Positions 25,797-32,028 of a stretch of 64,000 nt of DNA are shown in pieces. Position numbers and translations under genes: made by a program. The stretch lies in contig NZ_JAFLWW010000001.1 in NCBI RefSeq assembly GCF_018555685.1, positions 372,001-436,000 on the forward strand, given 5' to 3'. The notes below the pieces were generated by a model. It was not told the DNA's origin, did no database searches, and worked only from the letters and a program-made list of their open reading frames with translations. The stretch comes from Aminobacter anthyllidis (GTDB lineage: Bacteria > Pseudomonadota > Alphaproteobacteria > Rhizobiales > Rhizobiaceae). The number at the start of each line of letters is the position of its first letter. The first letter of the stretch is position 1.

Positions 25797-26191
25797 CCTG
25801 GTTCGCCCTCAAACCCCTCGCGCTCGCTGCATGGCGGGTGCTCACCATCATGATCCCGATTCCGCTGGCGTTGATCGTTGCTGCTGGCCTCTGGGTTCAT
25901 TTCGACAAGGCATCAGCCGTTCGAAAGGCGGTGAACAAGGCCGTTTCCGAGCTCGTGGCCGGCGCCGAGATCGATGCGCTCGAGGCGAAGCTTGCGGCCG
26001 AACGGGATCTTCGCGTTTTCGCTGAGGGCAGGGCGTCTGCTCTCGCCGATGCCAACCGTCATTTCGAAGAACAGCGCATCGCCACCGAGCGCGAAAACGA
26101 GGGGCTTTCCGATGAAATCGAACAACTCAAGGCCGGCGCTGTTCCTGATGGTGTTGATCAGCCTCTCTTTGACCGGATGCATAACAAGTGA
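25793..26191 (+). CDS. Rz-like inner-membrane spanin
   Basis: The 132-residue protein has one N-terminal transmembrane helix (about residues 12-38, VLTIMIPIPLALIVAAGLWV) and a long periplasmic coiled coil to its end, the architecture of i-spanins. It encloses the start of the o-spanin gene in another frame, the classic Rz/Rz1 arrangement. It would disrupt the outer membrane in the final step of lysis. It overlaps the nucleotidyltransferase-like gene by four bases. Confidence 0.75.
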   Translation: MTWFALKPLALAAWRVLTIMIPIPLALIVAAGLWVHFDKASAVRKAVNKAVSELVAGAEIDALEAKLAAERDLRVFAEGRASALADANRHFEEQRIATERENEGLSDEIEQLKAGAVPDGVDQPLFDRMHNK

Positions 26192-26441
26192 TCGGGCGCG
26201 GCTGGCAGATGCCAAGCGCGCTCAAGTGGCGGCCGAGGCAACGCGCGCCGCGATACAGGAAGCCGCCAAGGTTCCCGAAAAACCAGCGGACTGCCGCATC
26301 AAGGAACGCTCCAGCGTCAAGCTAGGTGATCGGCTGGACGTCGCATTGCTGAAGACAGACCGCGCCCTTGGTCGGGCAAATGCGCGGATCGATCGGTGTT
26401 GGGCTTGGGATCAAAACTACCGGAAAGGGCTGGGGAAATGA
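26112..26441 (+). CDS. Rz1-like outer-membrane lipoprotein spanin
   Basis: The start at 26112, inside the Rz-like gene, gives a signal peptide ending in the lipobox L-T-G-C (Cys23). The mature 87 residues are an Ala/Arg/Lys-rich helix with a few Pro and Cys residues. Eighty bases overlap the i-spanin gene in a different frame. The product would be anchored in the outer membrane and bind the i-spanin through the periplasm. It is longer than lambda Rz1 but of usual length for rhizobial phages. Confidence 0.75.
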   Translation: MKSNNSRPALFLMVLISLSLTGCITSDRARLADAKRAQVAAEATRAAIQEAAKVPEKPADCRIKERSSVKLGDRLDVALLKTDRALGRANARIDRCWAWDQNYRKGLGK

Positions 26442-26734
26442 TCAGGACATGGCGGTACACACTATGGGTTATGGCCGGGCTTGCCCTGCTCATTGCCCTG
26501 TTTTTGATGTCGAGGCCGGCGGAAGCGCAACAGATGTGCGGGCCTGAACCGGCGGTGCTGCAGGATTTGCAGAAGCGGTTCGGCGAGTTCGTCATCATGC
26601 GTGGTAAGACCAAGGATGCTGATGTCATTGTGACGCACTCCGAAAACGGGCAATGGTCCATCCTCATTGTCCGCCAAATGGTCGCCTGCTTGGTGTTGGG
26701 CGGCAAGGCCTCCGAAATCGACAAGGGCGTCTGA
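26438..26734 (+). CDS. Small exported or membrane protein of the lysis operon
   Basis: ATG at 26438 overlaps the o-spanin stop (ATGA). The 98-residue product has a hydrophobic N-terminal segment (about residues 8-25, VMAGLALLIALFLM) ending in a possible AEA cleavage site. The soluble domain of about 70 residues contains two Cys and strands 'FVIMRGKTKDADVIVTH', 'WSILIVRQ'. It may be periplasmic and modulate lysis timing. No family recognised. Confidence 0.55.
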   Translation: MIRTWRYTLWVMAGLALLIALFLMSRPAEAQQMCGPEPAVLQDLQKRFGEFVIMRGKTKDADVIVTHSENGQWSILIVRQMVACLVLGGKASEIDKGV

Positions 26735-26735
26735 G

Positions 26736-27110
26736 ATGCCGCCGGACTTCAATGGCCTGAACGAGATCAACCGCACACTCGGCACCATAATGGGAAAGCT
26801 CGACGCGCTTGGCAAGGAAATCGGCGACATCCGCGACGATATGAAGGATTCGGAAGACAAATCGGACGTCAGCCGCGCCACGGTCCATCGGCGCCTTGAT
26901 GAGGTCGTCACCAGAACTGGCTATCTCGAATCGGATATGAACACAGTGAAGAACGACATGAAGACCGTGAAGACCGTGACAGATGAGGTCACGAGATGGA
27001 AACAAGCTGGGATGGGGGCGCTGGCCGTCACCGGTATCGGCAGTTCGGCTCTGACGGCGATCATCCTCTCCTACTGGGCGGAAATCGTGAAGATATTGCG
27101 CGGGGGCTGA
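26736..27110 (+). CDS. Holin-like coiled-coil protein with C-terminal membrane helix
   Basis: ATG at 26736 follows the previous stop by one base. Residues about 8-90 form a charged coiled coil, followed by a transmembrane segment ('GMGALAVTGIGSSALTAIILSYW') and a short basic tail. The layout matches phage proteins of the DUF1515/XhlA-like type, membrane-associated partners or variants of holins. It is the last gene before the late terminator. No other holin is visible in element 1, so it is the best candidate. Confidence 0.55.
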   Translation: MPPDFNGLNEINRTLGTIMGKLDALGKEIGDIRDDMKDSEDKSDVSRATVHRRLDEVVTRTGYLESDMNTVKNDMKTVKTVTDEVTRWKQAGMGALAVTGIGSSALTAIILSYWAEIVKILRGG

Positions 27111-27134
27111 CAGTCACGTCCGCGCCTTACCAAG

Positions 27135-27157
27135 GCCCCGCCATGCGCGGGGCTTTT
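27135..27157 (+). terminator. Rho-independent terminator of the element 1 late operon
   Basis: A perfect 7-bp GC stem (GCCCCGC, loop CATGC, GCGGGGC) is followed by TTTT, 25 bases after the last lysis gene. It would end the whole late transcript and separate it from the minus-strand gene at 27,202. Confidence 0.8.
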
Positions 27158-27201
27158 GCGTTTCAGGACAACTCTCAACCACTCTAAAATCGGTTGCGAG
27201 T

Positions 27202-27399
27202 TCATCGCCTGCGCCCCTTCTGCCTCGATGGGCTTGTCGGGTCTACGCCAACGATATCCGGGCATTCCGCACTGATCGTGATCGGGGCCGCATACCCGCT
27301 GATATGGAACGTGATCCGCCCGTCGTCCCATGTTCCAACCACCTCGACCTCAAGCGTGATCGTATCGCCGAAACGGATGTCTCTCGATTTCTCTGCCAT
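27202..27399 (-). CDS. 65-residue protein with a close paralogue in element 2
   Basis: The ATG at 27399 has a GGGAGG ribosome-binding site seven bases upstream. The product MAEKSRDIRFGD... is basic, with a beta-rich centre (GTWDDGRITF) and a fixed tail PTSPSRQKGRRR. The protein at 58,575-58,772 has the same length and is identical at 48 of 65 positions by direct comparison. Both copies run against the neighbouring operon, as cargo genes do. The basic C-terminus suggests nucleic-acid contact, but function is unknown. Confidence 0.7.
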   Translation of the reverse strand: MAEKSRDIRFGDTITLEVEVVGTWDDGRITFHISGYAAPITISAECPDIVGVDPTSPSRQKGRRR

Positions 27400-27451
27400 G
27401 CTCGCCTCCCGCCGGGAGTGAAGCACTGCGGATTGAAACCGGCAATGTGAT

Positions 27452-27480
27452 TTGACGGCAAGGGTCGGTGTTCTTATTCC
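27452..27480 (+). promoter_or_regulatory. Sigma70-like promoter, probably giving a leaderless mRNA
   Basis: TTGACG (27452-27457) and TATTCC (27475-27480) are 17 bases apart. The -10 box ends only six bases before the ATG at 27487, so transcription would start at or next to the start codon. Confidence 0.4.
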
Positions 27481-27486
27481 GTTCGC

Positions 27487-27762
27487 ATGTCCATTGCCCT
27501 CGACCACATCCAAGCCCTCATCGACCACCCGCACACTCTGCGGGCGCACTGCAACCGCTGCCGGCACCACACAGTGCTGGACCTGCAGAAGCTGGGCGAA
27601 CGGTTAGGCTTCGATCATTCGACCATGCATGACGACCTGACGCCGAAGCTCAGGTGCGAAAACTGTGGCGGCAAAGATATCGGGCTGACACTCAGCCATG
27701 GCACTGAGAAGGACCGGCCGAACCCGTTCAAGAACAATGCGAACAGCCGCCGGGCGACGTAG
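27487..27762 (+). CDS. Small zinc-ribbon-like protein at the end of element 1
   Basis: The 91-residue protein contains 'CNRCRHH' and 'CENCGGKD' pairs (CxxC at about residues 22-25 and 57-60), a zinc-ribbon-like arrangement with a helix between. The basic N-terminal half and the metal site suggest a DNA- or RNA-binding regulator. It is divergent from the 27,202 gene and is the last gene before the attachment region. It lacks a clear ribosome-binding site, which agrees with a leaderless transcript. Confidence 0.65.
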   Translation: MSIALDHIQALIDHPHTLRAHCNRCRHHTVLDLQKLGERLGFDHSTMHDDLTPKLRCENCGGKDIGLTLSHGTEKDRPNPFKNNANSRRAT

Positions 27763-27784
27763 GTTGTTAATTAGCACGCATCTT

Positions 27785-27813
27785 GTGCCACAAAATGTGC
27801 CCCAAATGGTGCC
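27785..27813. repeat. Three GTGCC direct repeats, candidate integrase arm sites (left side)
   Basis: GTGCC occurs at 27785, 27797 and 27809, an exact 12-base period, in the contexts TTGTGCCAC, ATGTGCCCC and TGGTGCCAC. Such short direct repeats beside a tRNA-derived core are typical arm-type binding sites of tyrosine integrases. Confidence 0.5.
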
Positions 27814-27860
27814 ACCGACTCCGAAAATTGTTCAATGAAAACAGCTTAGCTGAGGGAAGG

Positions 27861-27921
27861 TGGTGCGGATGATAGGAGTCGAACCTACACGCCTCTCGGC
27901 ACTGGAACCTAAATCCAATCC
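27861..27921 (-). other. Attachment-site core: 3' half of a tRNA-Leu(UAG) gene
   Basis: Read on the minus strand, the sequence runs from an anticodon stem-loop (TTGGA, loop TTTAGGT, TCCAG) through variable arm, T arm (GGTTCGACTCC) and acceptor strand CATCCGC to ACCA. The 5' half of the tRNA is missing; to the right the match stops and unrelated DNA with an imperfect inverted copy (GGACTTGATTTAG) begins. A 3' tRNA fragment ending at the anticodon loop is the usual scar of integration into a tRNA gene. Its orientation places the intact copy at the far right end of element 2. Confidence 0.7.
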
Positions 27922-27964
27922 CCAAAACTAAGGACTTGATTTAGTTGGGTATTTTTCACCGAGT

Positions 27965-27990
27965 GTGCCAGTGGCGGCACAGTTTGGCAC
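27965..27990. repeat. GTGCC repeats in direct and inverted orientation, candidate integrase arm sites (right side)
   Basis: GTGCC at 27965 and its complement GGCAC at 27976 and 27986 lie about 45-70 bases to the right of the tRNA fragment, mirroring the three copies on its left. They would belong to element 2. Confidence 0.45.
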
Positions 27991-28037
27991 ACCCTTGTCA
28001 CAGCACCGGATGTGCGGTTTCCCAACATCCAGTTCCT

Positions 28038-28122
28038 TGGTGCGCGTGGAGGGACTCGAACCCCCACACCTTGCGGCGGCAGGACCTAAACCTGCTGCGT
28101 CTACCAATTCCGCCACACGCGC
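28038..28122 (-). tRNA. tRNA-Leu (anticodon UAG), complete, with encoded CCA
   Basis: The minus strand folds into a full class II tRNA of 85 nt. Acceptor GCGCGTG/CACGCGC is present, D arm GGCGGAATTGGTAGACGC and anticodon stem GCAGG/CCTGC with loop TTTAGGT giving UAG. A long variable arm, T loop GGTTCGAGTCC and terminal ACCA follow. It differs clearly from the nearby tRNA-Leu fragment, so it is a separate gene. As it lies inside element 2, two bases from the first phage gene, it is probably phage-borne rather than the host target. Confidence 0.9.
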
Positions 28123-28123
28123 A

Positions 28124-28522
28124 TCAGCCTTCCACCATCGACATCGCGTTCTCGCGAACGTTGAAGGAAGACCGACGCCTCGCTACCTCGACTAGGACAT
28201 CCGGGTCAAGGTGGGGGTTGTAGATTGAGGCCCCCTTGTAGCGGAACCACTCGTGGACCTCGTGCAACTCAGCATCCTTGATGAGCCCAAAGACGGCCCC
28301 GACGATCTCCTGCCGACACATATGAGGCGACAGGTAGCGCTTGCCAGATTTCCACGGGGTGCGATCCTCGGACTTCCCTGTGGGGTCCATGGTGAGGTCG
28401 CTCAAGGTGTTCACAGCAACCTGGATGAAGACACGCCCAGCCTCCGCGCCGAGGTGGAAGCACCACCCCGGCTTGTACGTGATCGAACGAACGATCTGGC
28501 TGATTTCAGCGAAGCTGGTCAT
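28124..28522 (-). CDS. Phage early protein, 132 residues, unknown function
   Basis: ATG at 28522 overlaps the preceding stop (ATGA) and has AGGAGG upstream; the longer ORF is rejected. The protein has an alpha/beta domain with 'SEDRTPWKSGKRYLSPHMCRQEIVGAVFGLIKDAELHEVHEWFRYKG', a conserved-looking stretch found in small phage proteins. It is cytoplasmic by composition. It is the last gene of the leftmost transcription unit of element 2 and ends two bases before tRNA-Leu. Function unknown. Confidence 0.6.
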   Translation of the reverse strand: MTSFAEISQIVRSITYKPGWCFHLGAEAGRVFIQVAVNTLSDLTMDPTGKSEDRTPWKSGKRYLSPHMCRQEIVGAVFGLIKDAELHEVHEWFRYKGASIYNPHLDPDVLVEVARRRSSFNVRENAMSMVEG

Positions 28523-28788
28523 ATCGACCGCACCTCCTCTTCGCTGATGCTCCAGCGCTGGATGCACTCGTTTCGCCACTCGTAGGGCATCTCGTCGGCG
28601 AAGAAGGCGTTGAGGCTCTCTTTGGTTGGCTCCTCAGCGAAGACGTAGACGAACTCGTCGCCGCTCTCGGTCCAGCCGGTGACTACGAAGACCTTCGCCA
28701 CTGGGGCCTTGGTCTCCCTCCGCTTGTCGCGTTCCTCTGCCCTCTTGTGGCAGCAGGATGAACATCTTCCTGATAGGCACACGCTCAC
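28519..28788 (-). CDS. 89-residue early protein with an N-terminal Cys cluster
   Basis: GTG at 28788 overlaps the SPFH gene stop (GTGA), and the gene's own stop overlaps the next ATG, so three genes are coupled. The first 20 residues (SVCLSGRCSSCCHKR) hold four Cys and might bind a metal; the rest is a small alpha/beta domain with a 'GDEFVYVFAEEPTKESLNAFF' segment. No family recognised. It may work with the SPFH protein, judged only by coupling. Confidence 0.55.
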   Translation of the reverse strand: MSVCLSGRCSSCCHKRAEERDKRRETKAPVAKVFVVTGWTESGDEFVYVFAEEPTKESLNAFFADEMPYEWRNECIQRWSISEEEVRSI

Positions 28789-29633
28789 TTCCCCACGTTG
28801 AGGAACGGGGTCGCACCACCGGGAACCATCGTGGTCGGCAGGGTGCCGTTCCAGCGCTCGGCAGCTGTCAACTCGATCAGCGTCGGGTTGTCCCTCAGGG
28901 CCGCGCCCTTGGCCTTGATGGCGTCGGCCTCGGCCTCACCACGTAGACGGGCTGCATCGGCGTCGGCCTCAGCCTGGGCTCGGGTGGCGTCGGCCTCGGC
29001 CCCAGCCTGGGTGACACGGATCGTCGCTTGGACCTTCTCGCGCTCCAGGTTCTGCTTGAGCTTCTGGACCTCGATCTCGGCGCTCATCCGTTCCTCGATC
29101 TTGGCCTCATAGGTGTCCGAGAAGTCGATGTTCTCGATCTGGACGGCCTCGATCACCACGGGACCCTCGACGGCCTCCTGCAGGGCGATCTGAATGTCGG
29201 CGTTGAGCTTCGCTCGCTCAGTGATTGCCCGAGCCGCGTTGTACTGGCCGAAGACGTTCTTGACCTGGGCCATGAGCTTGCGCTCGACGAGGCGGGATAG
29301 GAGGTTGTCCTCGTTGCCGTACTCGGCATAGACGATCCCTGCCTTGTCGCCGGGGATCGAGTAGTTGATCGAGACGGCCAGCGTGGCGGTCTGCTGGTCG
29401 GCGCTGTAGGCCATGACGCTGTCGTAGGTCTTCGCCTTGGAGCGCACGTCGATGTACGTCACGCCGTCCATGATGGGCATCTTGAAGCCCAGCCCGGGCT
29501 CATTGACGGCCAGGATGGCACCGTTGCGGGTGACGACGCCGCGTTCGCCCTGGTCGACCACGTAGAAGCTGCCGAACGAGAGGATTGCGAGGAGTGCTGC
29601 GGAAGCGCCGAATGCTGCGATCTTGATGGTCAT
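28785..29633 (-). CDS. Phage-encoded SPFH/prohibitin-family membrane protein
   Basis: The start at 29633 is the ATG at the beginning of the signal-like helix; the longer ORF upstream is not protein-like. The 282-residue product has a transmembrane segment (residues 5-25), an SPFH/Band-7 domain (about 27-195; 'VVDQGERGVVTRNGAI', 'ALQEAVEGPVVIEAVQIENIDFSDTYEAKIEERM') and an Ala/Glu/Arg coiled coil to about 255. This is the HflC/prohibitin architecture, which forms ring assemblies that hold or inhibit membrane proteases such as FtsH. A phage copy may tune protease-controlled lysogeny or resist membrane stress; this is inference. Confidence 0.85.
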   Translation of the reverse strand: MTIKIAAFGASAALLAILSFGSFYVVDQGERGVVTRNGAILAVNEPGLGFKMPIMDGVTYIDVRSKAKTYDSVMAYSADQQTATLAVSINYSIPGDKAGIVYAEYGNEDNLLSRLVERKLMAQVKNVFGQYNAARAITERAKLNADIQIALQEAVEGPVVIEAVQIENIDFSDTYEAKIEERMSAEIEVQKLKQNLEREKVQATIRVTQAGAEADATRAQAEADADAARLRGEAEADAIKAKGAALRDNPTLIELTAAERWNGTLPTTMVPGGATPFLNVGK

Positions 29634-29635
29634 GG

Positions 29636-29746
29636 TCAGTTGCCTTTCTTGGCGTTGGTGATGGTCTGGATGATTTCGGCCAGCTTCAGGAGGCCTAGGG
29701 TGACGAAGCCAACTGCTGCGCAGAGGCCGAGGAATTGGAGGAACAT
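29636..29746 (-). CDS. 36-residue single-helix membrane protein
   Basis: The ORF lies between the integrase terminator and the SPFH gene, with GGAG nine bases before its ATG. The product has one hydrophobic helix (LQFLGLCAAVGFVTLGLLKL) and a basic end (NAKKGN). It ends two bases before the SPFH start, so the two are probably cotranslated; it could be a partner of the SPFH protein. Too short to assign to a family. Confidence 0.5.
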   Translation of the reverse strand: MFLQFLGLCAAVGFVTLGLLKLAEIIQTITNAKKGN

Positions 29747-29766
29747 GGCGTTCTCCGGTTCGAGCC

Positions 29767-29802
29767 AAAGAAAAGGCCCCGCCCGATTTCTCGGGGGAGC
29801 CC
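29767..29802 (-). terminator. Rho-independent terminator downstream of the integrase
   Basis: On the minus strand an 11-12 bp GC-rich stem (GGCTCCCCCGA against TCGGGCGGGGCC, one bulge) with a GAAA loop is followed by TTTTCTTT, 25 bases after the integrase stop. It separates the integrase unit from the SPFH unit. Confidence 0.75.
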
Positions 29803-29829
29803 AGCGAATGTCAGAAGTGGTGGTGGGTG

Positions 29830-30798
29830 TTAGGCGGCCAAGAGGGCCCTAGCCGCCATGTCGAGGTCCTTGGGTGCCAGATGGGCGTACCGCATCGTGG
29901 TCTGGATGTTCCGGTGTCCCATCCACTTCATGACCTGAGGCAGCGGGACGCCCTTGATGACCAAGCGGCTGCAGCAGGTATGCCGAAGCATGTGCGGCAC
30001 GAACTGGCCATCGTCGGCGATCTCAAGGTGTACCCTGAGGCGCTCCCAGTGACCCCTGAAGGTCTTGACGGGCAGCGCTTCGGCGAACGGGATGTCGGCG
30101 TCGGTCATCTTGCAGATCGCTTCCCAACCTTCCTTGGCAGGGCCGATCAGGAGGACGCTGCGGTTGTCGCCATTCTTCGTGTCGACGAAGGTGACGTAGC
30201 CGTTGGCGACGTTCTTGCGGGAGACCTTGTAGGCTTCCCCAAGGCGGCACCCCGTGTAGAGTAGGAAGCGCATCAGAGCGGCGCTGGCGGCCAGCCCGAG
30301 GTGGTCGAGGTATAGGAGCCCCTTGACCTCGTCAGGCTTGTCCAGGATCAGTTCGCGGCCCTTGCCCTCCTGCTGGTAGTCGAACTCGGGGAGCCGGTCG
30401 ACGACCTCCAGCCGCTTGGCTAGCTTCATGATCTTCGACAGGGCCGAGAGCTTGCGGTTGATGGTGCCGCCAGCCTTGCCAGCCTTCTTCATGCCGCCAA
30501 TCAGATCGGTGATGATCATCTTGGTCGTGATGTTGGCCATCGGTGTGGTCTCGGGGATGTACTGCATGATGACCTTGCAGCTGAGGCGGCTGCTCTCGGG
30601 GCGCTTGTCGCCACCCCAGAGGAGTTCGAAATACTCGTCAATGAACGGCCCGAGGGTGACCGCAGGAGCCCCAGTGTGTCCTAGCTCCACAGCTTTCTCA
30701 TAGGCTACCGCCTCAACCTCAGTGGCGAAGGACACGCGCTTGCGTTGCCCGTCGATCAGCACATCAGCTTGCCAGCGGTTACCACGTTGTCTAGCCAT
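29830..30798 (-). CDS. int: Tyrosine-family integrase (site-specific recombinase)
   Basis: The 322-residue protein has an arm-binding N-terminal segment (MARQRGNRWQADVLIDG), a SAM-like core-binding domain (about 50-135) and a C-terminal catalytic domain. The catalytic set is visible: Arg185 in 'TGCRLGEAY', Lys208 region, His269-x-x-Arg272 in 'HMLRHTC', His295 in 'MGHRNIQTT' and nucleophile Tyr304 in 'RYAHL'. It would integrate and excise element 2 at the tRNA-Leu site about 2 kb away. Its start overlaps the upstream regulator gene by eight bases, so both are coexpressed. Confidence 0.92.
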   Translation of the reverse strand: MARQRGNRWQADVLIDGQRKRVSFATEVEAVAYEKAVELGHTGAPAVTLGPFIDEYFELLWGGDKRPESSRLSCKVIMQYIPETTPMANITTKMIITDLIGGMKKAGKAGGTINRKLSALSKIMKLAKRLEVVDRLPEFDYQQEGKGRELILDKPDEVKGLLYLDHLGLAASAALMRFLLYTGCRLGEAYKVSRKNVANGYVTFVDTKNGDNRSVLLIGPAKEGWEAICKMTDADIPFAEALPVKTFRGHWERLRVHLEIADDGQFVPHMLRHTCCSRLVIKGVPLPQVMKWMGHRNIQTTMRYAHLAPKDLDMAARALLAA

Positions 30799-31159
30799 TC
30801 TCGGTCACCCCTTTCACAACGTCATTGATGAACGCCTTGCCCTTGTTGGTGAGGCGCAATGTTCTCTTGCGGCGGTCGTTCGGTGCGAACCCAATGTTGA
30901 TCATCTCGTGACCCCCAGTGTTCTCCCGGTGACCTTCGCCCCAGTAGTAGGTGTTGCGGGATGCGGTGCCAGACTGGAGGCCGACACGCTTCTCGATGTC
31001 CTGAACGGAAATCTCTTCGTTGTTCCGCTCCGCCAGGGCGATCTCAAGAAGGGTCAGGATCGTGGAGACCTGCATCTTGTGGTCAAACTGGCTGAACCTT
31101 TTCAGGGCCCGAATGATCACGTTTAGCTCGCGAGCATCGAACTCAAGGTTGTTGGACAT
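30791..31159 (-). CDS. Winged-helix regulator upstream of the integrase
   Basis: The 122-residue protein is helical in its first half. It then carries 'SVQDIEKRVGLQSGTASRNTYYWGEG', a helix-turn-helix with recognition helix, followed by a wing-like 'FAPNDRRKRTLRLTNKGKAFINDVV'. This is the MarR-type winged-helix layout common in temperate T7-like phages. Position in the integrase operon suggests it controls integration or excision. Binding sites may be the paired palindromes near 31,500. Confidence 0.65.
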   Translation of the reverse strand: MSNNLEFDARELNVIIRALKRFSQFDHKMQVSTILTLLEIALAERNNEEISVQDIEKRVGLQSGTASRNTYYWGEGHRENTGGHEMINIGFAPNDRRKRTLRLTNKGKAFINDVVKGVTENG

Positions 31160-31185
31160 TTCTATTCTCCGTTGGGTGATGCCCC

Positions 31186-31404
31186 TTATTCGGGCGGCAT
31201 CTGCACTATAGAAGCTTTTCCGTTATCGTCAATATGAAGGCAAACGTAGAGGTTTCGCTCGTAGACCTGGAACTCAACAGCACCCGGGAACCTCGCACCC
31301 CCGAGGAGGGCGTGACCGATCTCACAGGCACCCCAATGGTCCTCTGCATCCACTGAGATTACTGCTATGGGGTCGTCGGTCTCATTCAAAAACGCAATGT
31401 ACAT
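31186..31404 (-). CDS. 72-residue acidic protein, unknown function
   Basis: ATG at 31404 gives 'MYIAFLNETDDPIAVISVDAEDHWGACEIGHALLGG', a compact alpha/beta protein; an in-frame ATG at 31467 would add 21 residues and cannot be excluded. It is the first gene of the regulator and integrase unit, just downstream of the paired palindromes. No family recognised. Confidence 0.5.
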   Translation of the reverse strand: MYIAFLNETDDPIAVISVDAEDHWGACEIGHALLGGARFPGAVEFQVYERNLYVCLHIDDNGKASIVQMPPE

Positions 31405-31491
31405 GATATCGATTTCAGTCCCTGTTTGTTGCCAAAGAAAGGTCAGGTTTCCCCATAAGCCTGACATGAAAATTTGTTTACGAAACCGAAG

Positions 31492-31519
31492 AGACAGGTG
31501 TCTAGTGCGACACCGTGTC
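31492..31519. promoter_or_regulatory. Two adjacent palindromes, candidate operator
   Basis: AGACAGGTGTCT (31492-31503) and GACACCGTGTC (31509-31519) share the half-site GACAC/TGTCT; their centres are about 16-17 bases apart. They lie in the gap between the integrase unit and the HTH gene at 31,549. A CCCCGGGG palindrome follows at 31,522. Tandem dyads in front of an integrase and regulator operon are typical of repressor binding sites. Confidence 0.5.
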
Positions 31520-31548
31520 TACCCCGGGGCACCTGTGGATAGTTGCTT

Positions 31549-31995
31549 TTAAGCTAATGTGTACTCAGCGTAGCGCTGGCCCGTGTGGTCCTCTTTCATG
31601 GCCTTCTTGATGTTGTATCCGGCCTCCTTGAGGTCCGAGATGCGGCGCGGCAGACTGCGCACCTTCAGGATGTTCCAAGCCTGAACTCCGGTGATCCGGC
31701 CAGCTTCCTTCAGCATCTTCAGGACCTCTCGGGCCTGAGGGGCGAGCGACCGGTGGGCCACGGCGAAATCATACGGGTGATAGCCGCCGTCGTTTTGGCC
31801 ACGTGCCTCAGGGCTTGTCCAAATGATGTCGAGCCACGTTCTGCCGAACTGCGTGAAGGTACCCTTCGGCCCAACCTTGCACAGCGCACCATTGAGAGCG
31901 GAGACGGTGTTGCGGCCAGCGTTGATGAAGACCAGCTTCGTTCCTGGCTTGAGGGCACGAGCGGTTTCGGTGTTGAGGGGCTTATGGTTCTTCAT
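31549..31995 (-). CDS. Early protein with C-terminal winged helix (HTH_39-like)
   Basis: Two ATGs are possible; the one at 31995 has AAGGA seven bases upstream. The 148-residue product has an N-terminal small beta domain (about 1-75, 'GTKLVFINAGRNTVSALNGALCKVG'). A C-terminal helix-turn-helix domain follows ('LAPQAREVLKMLKEAGRITGVQAWN', then 'RISDLKEAGYNIKKAMKEDHTGQRYAEYTL'). The same C-terminal pattern is found in the protein at 61,308. It resembles the HTH_39 family of small phage DNA-binding proteins. Regulatory target unknown. Confidence 0.65.
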   Translation of the reverse strand: MKNHKPLNTETARALKPGTKLVFINAGRNTVSALNGALCKVGPKGTFTQFGRTWLDIIWTSPEARGQNDGGYHPYDFAVAHRSLAPQAREVLKMLKEAGRITGVQAWNILKVRSLPRRISDLKEAGYNIKKAMKEDHTGQRYAEYTLA

Positions 31996-32028
31996 GGTCA
32001 TGTCCTTTCGTTCGGTACAGGTTTTGGG

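Larger units (their letters stand above)
1..27860 (+). mobile_element. Prophage element 1, late (structural and lysis) region of a podovirus, left end outside the window
   Basis: An almost unbroken run of + strand virion and lysis genes starts inside a portal gene and ends with a spanin and holin module, a terminator, two small genes and GTGCC repeats next to a tRNA fragment. No integrase, replication or terminase gene is visible, so these must lie left of position 1 if the element is complete. Short minus-strand cargo genes at 11.0-11.6, 20.2, 21.2 and 27.2 kb interrupt the operon. The right boundary is inferred from the tRNA fragment at 27,861. Confidence 0.8.

Noticed and set aside
28038-28122. 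Complete tRNA-Leu as the host target of element 2
   Set aside because: Element 2 lies on its 5' side and the gene is intact, whereas integration at a tRNA 3' end leaves the intact gene with the element on its 3' side. It also differs from the att fragment.
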